A stretch of DNA of 64,000 bases. Origin: Bacillus halotolerans (lineage in GTDB: Bacteria; Bacillota; Bacilli; Bacillales; Bacillaceae). The notes under the pieces were generated by a model, which ran no database searches, had not been told where the DNA came from, and worked only from the letters and a program-made list of their open reading frames with translations. This document shows positions 57,762-64,000 of this stretch, piece after piece (the stretch's first letter is position 1; every line of letters begins with the position of its first letter). The translations under genes were made by a program, and so were the position numbers. Where the stretch lies: NCBI RefSeq assembly GCF_001517105.1, contig NZ_LPVF01000013.1:280899-344898 (forward strand). The letters are read 5' to 3'.

Positions 57762-59231
57762 GTGAAAACAAACCAACAACCAAAAGCAGTAATTGTCATA
57801 TTCGGTGCAACGGGAGATTTAGCAAAACGAAAACTCTATCCGTCCATTCACCGTTTATATAAAAACGGACAAATCGGCGAAGAGTTTGCAGTTGTAGGAG
57901 TCGGAAGAAGACCTTGGTCCAATGAGGATCTTCGCCAAACCGTCAAAACATCTATTTCCTCAGCTGCTGATAAACATATAGATGATTTCACGTCTCACTT
58001 CTATTACCACCCGTTTGACGTGACAAACCCTGGTTCTTATCAAGAGCTTAACGTGCTGCTCAACCAGCTGGAAGATACATATCAAATCCCGAACAACAGA
58101 ATGTTCTACTTGGCAATGGCCCCGGAATTCTTTGGGACAATTGCAAAGACATTAAAATCAGAAGGTGTTACAGCAACTACAGGCTGGTCCCGCCTTGTGA
58201 TTGAAAAGCCGTTCGGCCATGACTTGCCAAGCGCGCAAGCATTAAATCAAGAAATTCGCGAAGCATTTACAGAAGATCAAATTTACAGAATTGATCACTA
58301 TTTAGGAAAACAAATGGTACAGAATATTGAGGTCATTCGATTTGCCAATGCGATTTTCGAACCGCTATGGACAAACCGCTACATCTCAAATATCCAAATC
58401 ACATCAAGCGAATCACTTGGTGTTGAAGACCGTGCTAGATATTACGAAAAATCGGGCGCCCTTCGCGACATGGTCCAAAACCATATTATGCAAATGGTTG
58501 CGCTTCTCGCAATGGAGCCGCCGATTAAACTGAACACAGAAGAAATCCGCAGCGAAAAAGTGAAGGTGCTGAGAGCCCTCCGTCCTATTGCAAAAGACGA
58601 AGTGGATGAGTATTTTGTGCGCGGACAATATCAAGCCGGTGAAATTGACGGTCTGCCAGTTCCTGCTTATACAGATGAAGATAATGTCGCTCCTGACTCA
58701 AATACAGAAACCTTTGTTTCTGGAAAGCTTCTGATCGACAACTTCAGATGGGCTGGTGTTCCATTCTACATCCGTACCGGAAAACGAATGAAAGAAAAGT
58801 CTACAAAAATTGTCGTTCAATTTAAGGACATTCCGATGAACCTTTACTACGGCAATGAAAACAACATGAATCCGAACTTACTCGTCATTCATATTCAGCC
58901 TGACGAAGGCATTACACTTTACTTAAACGCTAAAAAACTCGGAGGAGCAGCACACGCGCAGCCAATCAAACTGGATTACTGCAGCAATTGCAATGACGAG
59001 CTGAACACTCCTGAAGCATATGAAAAATTGATTCACGACTGTCTTCTCGGCGATGCGACGAACTTCGCACACTGGGATGAAGTTGCCCTTTCTTGGAGCT
59101 TTGTCGATTCCATTTCTGAAACATGGGCAGCCAACAAAACACTATCGCCAAACTACGAATCAGGTTCTATGGGTCCAAAAGAATCAGATGATCTTTTGGC
59201 GAAAGACGGCTTGCATTGGTGGAATATATAA
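57762..59231 (+). CDS. zwf: Zwf, glucose-6-phosphate 1-dehydrogenase
   Basis: Zwf starts the oxidative pentose phosphate pathway, making NADPH. The 489-residue protein has the Rossmann motif GATGDLAKRKL (about residue 15) and the catalytic RIDHYLGK. The start is GTG at 57762 after GAGGTAC. It faces gndA, the third enzyme of the pathway, but on the opposite strand and with the accessory gene between. Confidence 0.97.
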   Translation: MKTNQQPKAVIVIFGATGDLAKRKLYPSIHRLYKNGQIGEEFAVVGVGRRPWSNEDLRQTVKTSISSAADKHIDDFTSHFYYHPFDVTNPGSYQELNVLLNQLEDTYQIPNNRMFYLAMAPEFFGTIAKTLKSEGVTATTGWSRLVIEKPFGHDLPSAQALNQEIREAFTEDQIYRIDHYLGKQMVQNIEVIRFANAIFEPLWTNRYISNIQITSSESLGVEDRARYYEKSGALRDMVQNHIMQMVALLAMEPPIKLNTEEIRSEKVKVLRALRPIAKDEVDEYFVRGQYQAGEIDGLPVPAYTDEDNVAPDSNTETFVSGKLLIDNFRWAGVPFYIRTGKRMKEKSTKIVVQFKDIPMNLYYGNENNMNPNLLVIHIQPDEGITLYLNAKKLGGAAHAQPIKLDYCSNCNDELNTPEAYEKLIHDCLLGDATNFAHWDEVALSWSFVDSISETWAANKTLSPNYESGSMGPKESDDLLAKDGLHWWNI

Positions 59232-59234
59232 AGA

Positions 59235-59271
59235 AAAAGGCTGAGTGCTTGTAAAGCATTTTCAGCCTTTT
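59235..59271. terminator. Terminator of zwf
   Basis: AAAAGGCTGA and TCAGCCTTTT form the outer stem, with an inner pairing of TGCTT and AGCA, followed by TATTT on the plus strand. It directly adjoins the stop of the convergent DUF3885-like gene. Confidence 0.85.
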
Positions 59272-59273
59272 AT

Positions 59274-59942
59274 TTATGTATCAAGCTTTCTGCCTCTAAG
59301 CGGCTCAAAAAGTCGATTGATTCTCTCTCTGTCGTAATCTAATATCCAACTGTTATATGTTTCATACATATCCCGTATTGTTTCAGCTGCAGCAGCTAAA
59401 ATATCGCAGCCTCGATCATCATAAAGATAAAAAATGGTTCTCTTCTTTATATTGATAAAGTAAATTTTTCGAGAAATGCTTGGTTTTATCCCCATATCTT
59501 GATTACATATTGCTCTCAGCATTGGGATATATCTTATATCACCAGCTTTGCATCTAAGAAAAAATCTATGCGTTTTATCATCATAATCATCAGAACAAGT
59601 ATAAGGAACAGCAATGTGCTGCAGTTTTTTCAACACAGCTTTTTCTCGAATGTACCGTGAGAAAATATGCAATTTGCTCTTATATCCCCTTCTCCCTTCA
59701 AAACCAACAGCATCAGCTACAACAAATATATCATCATCTTCGGCATGTAGAGATTTAAATAAAGTGACAGCTCTCTTATATGCGTTATCTAAATAAGGGC
59801 TGTGCAGATAGGCATCGTTCACATTATACCCTACACCTATTTCAAACCGGATTCCGATCGGCCCGTTATAAAACAAAGGAGGTGTAAGTCGTAAACCAGG
59901 AAAATTTTCAAGTAAATACTCATTTACAGGCAAAACATACAT
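59274..59942 (-). CDS. DUF3885-like protein, accessory gene between zwf and gndA
   Basis: The 222-residue soluble protein has an N-terminal PPLFYNGPIGIRFEIG segment, which recalls the DUF3885 family (by memory, not checked), followed by YKRAVTLFKSLH and a DDDIFVVAD strand. It contains a central basic region and a C-terminal WILDYDRERINRLF. No signal, membrane span or catalytic motif is seen. AAAGG adjoins the ATG at 59942; the TTG at 59933 is better spaced. It uses many AT-rich codons (AAA, ATA, TTA) compared with its neighbours, and B. subtilis 168, as I recall, has no gene here. It has no obvious own promoter; 64 bases separate it from gndA. Confidence 0.8.
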   Translation of the reverse strand: MYVLPVNEYLLENFPGLRLTPPLFYNGPIGIRFEIGVGYNVNDAYLHSPYLDNAYKRAVTLFKSLHAEDDDIFVVADAVGFEGRRGYKSKLHIFSRYIREKAVLKKLQHIAVPYTCSDDYDDKTHRFFLRCKAGDIRYIPMLRAICNQDMGIKPSISRKIYFINIKKRTIFYLYDDRGCDILAAAAETIRDMYETYNSWILDYDRERINRLFEPLRGRKLDT

Positions 59943-59964
59943 CCTTTCGTCGGCACTCTATTTC

Positions 59965-59998
59965 AAAAAAATCCCGCAGCTGTCAGGCTGCGGGATTT
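59965..59998 (-). terminator. Terminator of gndA
   Basis: AAATCCCGCAGC and GCTGCGGGATTT form a 12-base-pair stem, followed by seven T on the minus strand, upstream of the DUF3885-like gene. Confidence 0.92.
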
Positions 59999-60006
59999 CC
60001 ACATCA

Positions 60007-61416
60007 TTATTTCATCCATTCAGTATGGAAGACACCGTTTTTGTCTGTGCGCTCATAAGTATGGGCGCCGAAGTAGTCACGCTGCGCTTGGATTAAGTTT
60101 GCAGGCAGCACGGCTGTGCGATAGCTGTCATAATAAGCTAGTGCGCTTGAGAATGAAGGTACCGGCACGCCTTGGGCAACTGCAAGTGAAATCACTTGGC
60201 GAAGCGCTCCTTGGTAGCTTTCTGCAATATTCTTGAAGTGGCTGTCAAGCAGCAGGTTATCAAGCTCAGGATCGCGGTCGTAAGCTTCTTTGATTTTCTG
60301 CAGGAATGCCGCACGGATGATGCAGCCGCCGCGGAAGATCATAGCGATTTCACCGTAATTGAGATCCCAGTTGTATTCTTCAGAAGCTGCTTTCATTTGG
60401 GCAAAACCTTGGGCGTAAGAACAGATTTTGCTCATGAACAGCGCTTTTCTGACTGCTTCGATCAGCTCTTCTTTATTTTCTGTAACAGGCTTCACTTCAG
60501 GCCCTGAAAGAAGGCCGCTTGCTTTCACACGCTCATCCTTCATCGCTGAAATAAAACGTGCGAATACAGATTCAGTGATAATCGGAAGCGGAACACCTAA
60601 GTCAAGTGCACTTTGGCTTGTCCATTTTCCTGTTCCTTTTTGACCCGCTTTATCAAGAATCACATCAACAAGCGGTTTGCCTGTTTCATCATCTTTTTTC
60701 GTGAAGATATCAGCAGTAATCTCGATCAGATAGCTGTCAAGCTCGCCTTTATTCCATTCAGCAAATACTTCATGAAGCTCATCAGCTGAAAGGCCGAGTA
60801 CCTGCTTCAGGATGAAATAAGATTCAGAGATCAGCTGCATATCCCCGTATTCAATACCGTTGTGCACCATTTTTACATAATGGCCGGCACCGTCCGGACC
60901 GATATATGTCGTACACGCTTCACCGTCAACTTTTGCAGAAATTGCTTCAAGAATTGGCTTCACAAGTTCATGAGCTTCTTTTTGTCCGCCAGGCATGATA
61001 GAAGGCCCTTTAAGCGCTCCTTCTTCTCCGCCTGAAACGCCTGTGCCGATAAAATGAATGCCGCTTTCAGCAAGCTCTTTGTTTCGGCGCTGTGTATCTT
61101 TATAATATGTATTTCCGCCGTCAATTAAAATATCGTCCTTCTCTAAGTGAGGAAGAAGAGATTGAATTGTCGCATCTGTAGCAGTTCCCGCTTTAACCAT
61201 TAACAAAATTTTGCGCGGTGTTTCCAAGGATTGAACAAATTCTTCAATGCTGTAGGTGCCAACAACGTTTTTGCCTTTAGCCTCCTGCAAAAATTCCTCG
61301 GTTTTGCTGCTTGATCTGTTGTAAACAGAAACAGAAAATCCTCGGCTTTCAATATTTAAAGCCAGATTTTTACCCATTACCGCAAGTCCGATAACTCCGA
61401 TTTGTTGTTTTGACAT
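60007..61416 (-). CDS. gndA: GndA, NADP-dependent 6-phosphogluconate dehydrogenase
   Basis: GndA oxidatively decarboxylates 6-phosphogluconate to ribulose-5-phosphate. The 469-residue protein has the NADP-binding [18 protein letters not shown], with the Arg in NRSSSKTEE typical of NADP specificity, and the substrate motif [14 protein letters not shown]. The length fits the long (dimeric) class. ATG follows AAGGGACG. The gene is monocistronic with a strong terminator. Confidence 0.97.
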   Translation of the reverse strand: MSKQQIGVIGLAVMGKNLALNIESRGFSVSVYNRSSSKTEEFLQEAKGKNVVGTYSIEEFVQSLETPRKILLMVKAGTATDATIQSLLPHLEKDDILIDGGNTYYKDTQRRNKELAESGIHFIGTGVSGGEEGALKGPSIMPGGQKEAHELVKPILEAISAKVDGEACTTYIGPDGAGHYVKMVHNGIEYGDMQLISESYFILKQVLGLSADELHEVFAEWNKGELDSYLIEITADIFTKKDDETGKPLVDVILDKAGQKGTGKWTSQSALDLGVPLPIITESVFARFISAMKDERVKASGLLSGPEVKPVTENKEELIEAVRKALFMSKICSYAQGFAQMKAASEEYNWDLNYGEIAMIFRGGCIIRAAFLQKIKEAYDRDPELDNLLLDSHFKNIAESYQGALRQVISLAVAQGVPVPSFSSALAYYDSYRTAVLPANLIQAQRDYFGAHTYERTDKNGVFHTEWMK

Positions 61417-61525
61417 ATTCTAACGTCCCTTCTGCAAACGTTTAACCATTTTAAAATTTACATTAAAATAAAATGATATTTATACTATTGAAATTACCAT
61501 ACTTCACCCCCTTATTTCAAGACAT

Positions 61526-62770
61526 TCAGCTTTTCTTTTCATCTTGAAAAAAATCTTTATTAAAGCTTGTTCCGCTTGTTTTGCTCTCGTCTTTTTTAAC
61601 CTTTGCACCTTTTCTGATCAGCTTGGAACCGTACTTTTCATTCAGTTTTTCCATCATCTGCTGAATCGGTTCATCCTTCGCATCCTCTGTATAGCTGAAC
61701 AAATCGAGCTGCTTATAGGCCTGCTCTTTTTCCACCAAATCCGTTCCGGTAATGCCGAGCAGCCTGATGGGGTTTTTGTTCCAATGCTTAAAGAAGAGAT
61801 GTTCTGCTTCATTATATATCTCGTTTTTTTGATCTATCGGATTCTTCAGTGTGATGCTTCTCGTAATCGTTTTCCAGTCCGCATATCTGATCATAATAAA
61901 CAGCTTTGAAGCCATTACTTCCTTACGCTGCAAACGGCCGCTAACTGATGCGGACAGTTTGCGAAAAACAGCTAACAGCTCATCCTCATCGGCAGAATCA
62001 TGAGAAAGTGTGGATGAATTGCCTACGCTTTTAAATTCATAAATGCGCTCCGGATCAACAGGGGCATGGTGAATGCCGTTCGCTTTATTTTTTAGACGGG
62101 GCCCGTTGATGCCAAGCAGCCGTTTCAGCGCGTGTTCGTCAGCGGCCGCTAAATCTCCAATCGTATCAATACTGAGCCCGTTCAGTTTTTCCGCCGTCTT
62201 TTTGCCTACGCCATGCATTTCTCCAACGGGGAGAGGCCAAAGGATATCAGGCACTCCTCTTTTTCTCAGGATGGTGATCCCAAGCGGCTTTTTCATATCG
62301 GATGCCATTTTGGCGAGAAATTTATTCGGGGCGATTCCGATGCTTGACGGAAGCAGCAGCTCTTTCTGCAGTCTGCTTTGTATTTCTTTTGCCGTCTCAT
62401 AGGCATTGCGGCTGTATGGTGTATCCGTCATATCCATATAGCCTTCGTCGATGGATACAGGCTCCACCAGATCTGTATATTCACGAAGGATGCTAAACAT
62501 CGCTCTTGAAGAGCTTCGGTACCGGTCAAAGTTCGGCGGAAGGACGATGAGCTCAGGACAGTTGCGCTTTGCTTCCCAAACCGGCATGGTTGTTTTCACG
62601 CCGTGCGCCCTTGCTTCGTAGCTGCATGTGACGACGATGCCTTTGCGTTCTTTGACGTTTCCGGCAACTGCAACCGGCTTTCCTCGGAGAGCCGGGTCAT
62701 ATGCCATTTCCACCGATGCATAGAAACTGTTCATATCAATATGGAAAATAATTCGGCCCTTCCCCGGCAT
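61526..62770 (-). CDS. polYA: PolYA (YqjH), Y-family DNA polymerase IV-like
   Basis: The 414-residue translesion polymerase has the palm Asp in FHIDMNSFYASVE (Asp11), SIDEGYMDM, and a helix-hairpin-helix around MHGVGKKTAEKLNGL. The C-terminus carries the beta-clamp-binding motif region QLDLFSY (near residue 365). The ATG at 62770 follows AAGGAGATATG; an earlier ATG lies inside that site. Unlike polYB, no LexA box was found upstream. It is divergent from mifM. Confidence 0.95.
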   Translation of the reverse strand: MPGKGRIIFHIDMNSFYASVEMAYDPALRGKPVAVAGNVKERKGIVVTCSYEARAHGVKTTMPVWEAKRNCPELIVLPPNFDRYRSSSRAMFSILREYTDLVEPVSIDEGYMDMTDTPYSRNAYETAKEIQSRLQKELLLPSSIGIAPNKFLAKMASDMKKPLGITILRKRGVPDILWPLPVGEMHGVGKKTAEKLNGLSIDTIGDLAAADEHALKRLLGINGPRLKNKANGIHHAPVDPERIYEFKSVGNSSTLSHDSADEDELLAVFRKLSASVSGRLQRKEVMASKLFIMIRYADWKTITRSITLKNPIDQKNEIYNEAEHLFFKHWNKNPIRLLGITGTDLVEKEQAYKQLDLFSYTEDAKDEPIQQMMEKLNEKYGSKLIRKGAKVKKDESKTSGTSFNKDFFQDEKKS

Positions 62771-62833
62771 AAACATATCTCCTTTCCGTTCATTAGACAA
62801 CGGCTTGTACATATAGTAAAATGAAGGTATTGA

Positions 62834-63130
62834 ATGGATGTGATTACAATGTTTGTGGAATCGATAAATGACGTTTTATTCTTAGTCGATTTTTTCACAA
62901 TTATTCTTCCGGCTCTGACCGCCATCGGGATTGCTTTTCTCTTGCGAGAGTGCCGTGCCGGCGAGCAGTGGAAATCAAAACGAACAGATGAACATCAGAC
63001 GGTCTTTCGAATAAACCGAACAGACTTTCTTATTATTATATATCATCGCATTATAACTTGGATACGTAAAGTCTTCCGCATGAATTCACCTGTAAATGAT
63101 GATGAAGACGTCAGTTCCCTTCTTTTATAA
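62834..63130 (+). CDS. mifM: MifM (YqzJ), translation-arrest sensor controlling yidC2
   Basis: MifM monitors YidC activity through its own membrane insertion: when insertion is poor, its C-terminus stays stalled in the ribosome and yidC2 is induced. One N-terminal membrane span (about residues 12-37) and the arrest region (RIITWIRKVFRMNSPVN to the stop) are present. The C-terminal residues are DDEDVSSLLL. As I recall B. subtilis MifM, the stalling stretch is DEEDAGSLLL, so Ala-Gly would be Val-Ser here. ATG at 62834 has AAGG 6 bases upstream; the GTG at 62840 and ATG at 62849 are alternatives, which changes the length between 93 and 98. Confidence 0.9.
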   Translation: MDVITMFVESINDVLFLVDFFTIILPALTAIGIAFLLRECRAGEQWKSKRTDEHQTVFRINRTDFLIIIYHRIITWIRKVFRMNSPVNDDEDVSSLLL

Positions 63131-63152
63131 ACCGCATTTATAAAAAGGAGGA
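63117..63152 (+). promoter_or_regulatory. mifM-yidC2 stem-loop hiding the yidC2 ribosome site
   Basis: TTTTATAA at the end of mifM (63123-63130, including its stop) pairs with TTATAAAA (63138-63145), and an outer CCC/GG pairing takes in the yidC2 AAGGAGGAG. Stalling of a ribosome on mifM would melt it and free the site. This arrangement is known for B. subtilis. Confidence 0.85.
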
Positions 63153-63159
63153 GAACAAA

Positions 63160-63987
63160 TTGTTAAAAACTTATCAAAAACTTTTGGCTATGGGTATCTT
63201 TTTCATCGTATTATGCTCGGGTAATGCTGCGTTTGCGGCGACGAATCAGGTGGGAGGCCTCAGCAACGTCGGTTTTTTCCACGACTATTTAATCGAACCG
63301 TTTTCTGCTCTGCTTAAGGGTGTTGCCGGGTTCTTTTATGGAGAATACGGACTCTCTATTATTCTCGTTACGATTATTGTGCGTGTGGTTGTACTGCCTT
63401 TGTTTGTCAATCAGTTCAAAAAACAGCGCATGTTCCAAGAGAAAATGGCCGTTATTAAACCTCAGGTTGACAGTATTCAGGCTAAGTTGAAAAAGACGAA
63501 GGACCCGGAAAAGCAAAAAGAACTGCAAATGGACATGATGAAGCTGTATCAGGAGCATAATATCAACCCGCTTGCGATGGGCTGTCTTCCAATGCTGATT
63601 CAGTTTCCGATTATGATTGGGTTTTATTACGCAATTCGTTCAACACCTGAAATTGCGTCGCACTCGTTTCTATGGTTCAGTTTAGGACAATCTGATATTC
63701 TCGTGTCCCTTAGTGCAGGGATTATGTATTTTGTTCAAGCCTATGTCGCTCAAAAACTGACCGCGAAATATTCCGCTGTCCCGCAAAATCCGGCAGCGCA
63801 GCAATCCGCAAAGCTAATGGTGTTTATCTTCCCTGTGATGATGACGATTTTCTCGCTTAATGTTCCTGCGGCCCTTCCGCTGTACTGGTTCACCAGCGGC
63901 CTGTTCTTGACAGTGCAAAACGTCGTACTTCAGATGACACACCATAAACATAAAAAAACAGCCGCTCTTACAGAGCCGGTGAAATAA
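63160..63987 (+). CDS. yidC2: YidC2 (MisCB, YqjG), membrane protein insertase
   Basis: The 275-residue protein inserts membrane proteins with or without SecYEG. It has an N-terminal signal segment (about residues 8-27, with Cys19 as a possible lipid attachment site) and five hydrophobic spans. The conserved Arg in the groove is in TIIVRVVVLPL, and the cytoplasmic hairpin is KKTKDPEKQKELQMDMM. The C-terminus is basic. It begins at TTG 63160 after AAGGAGGAG. It is the induced partner of MifM. Confidence 0.96.
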   Translation: MLKTYQKLLAMGIFFIVLCSGNAAFAATNQVGGLSNVGFFHDYLIEPFSALLKGVAGFFYGEYGLSIILVTIIVRVVVLPLFVNQFKKQRMFQEKMAVIKPQVDSIQAKLKKTKDPEKQKELQMDMMKLYQEHNINPLAMGCLPMLIQFPIMIGFYYAIRSTPEIASHSFLWFSLGQSDILVSLSAGIMYFVQAYVAQKLTAKYSAVPQNPAAQQSAKLMVFIFPVMMTIFSLNVPAALPLYWFTSGLFLTVQNVVLQMTHHKHKKTAALTEPVK

Positions 63988-64000
63988 AAAAACAACTCCG

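Overview
This window is a contiguous chromosomal segment of a Bacillus subtilis-group bacterium. Gene order and protein sequences follow, as I remember them, the B. subtilis resB-to-yqjG interval almost gene for gene. Many residues differ from strain 168, which suggests a sister species or divergent lineage; I cannot name the species without a search. No rRNA, tRNA, insertion sequence, prophage or CRISPR array was seen.

Layout: (1) 1-6.9 kb, minus strand: resB (cut by the window edge) and resA (cytochrome c biogenesis), rluB, the spore-maturation operon dacB-spmA-spmB, ypuI, and the condensin subunits scpA-scpB. (2) 7.0-12.0 kb: a tiny YjcZ-like spore peptide, ypuF, and the riboflavin operon ribD-ribE-ribBA-ribH-ribT behind an FMN riboswitch. 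(3) 12-17 kb: ypuD, sipS, a zinc-ribbon gene, ppiB, ypuA and lysA. (4) 17-25 kb: forespore genes, namely the spoVA dipicolinate-channel operon and dacF-spoIIAA-spoIIAB-sigF, with recognisable sigma-G, sigma-F and sigma-H type promoters. (5) 25-30 kb: pupG-drm nucleoside salvage, xerD, fur, spoIIM. (6) 30-36 kb: aspartate/asparagine/malate use (ansR, ansAB, mleN, mleA). (7) 36-45 kb: yqxK, nudF, the FtsZ-inhibitor peptide mciZ, yqkF-yqkC, and the SOS operon led by the Y-family polymerase polYB with two LexA boxes. (8) 45-57 kb: yqjV, yqjU, yqjT remnant, coaA, dsdA, yqjQ-yqjP, proI behind a proline T-box, yqjN, namA, yqjL, rpmGA, rnz. (9) 57.7-64 kb: zwf and gndA (oxidative pentose phosphate pathway) separated by an unexpected accessory gene, then polYA and the mifM-yidC2 translation-arrest regulatory unit.

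The genes form several coherent programs: mother-cell and forespore sporulation functions (dacB-spmAB, spoIIM, mciZ, sigF, dacF, spoVA), vitamin and amino-acid synthesis under RNA control (FMN riboswitch, proline T-box), organic-acid catabolism, and DNA-damage tolerance. Only a few places depart from a tidy core genome. Three genes (dacB, ansA, yqxK) each need one more A in a seven-A run to keep their frame; yqjT is broken by lesions of another kind; a DUF3885-like gene sits between zwf and gndA; and about 530 bp between yqzH and yqjV hold no gene I can support. I did not find a convincing new multi-gene system.
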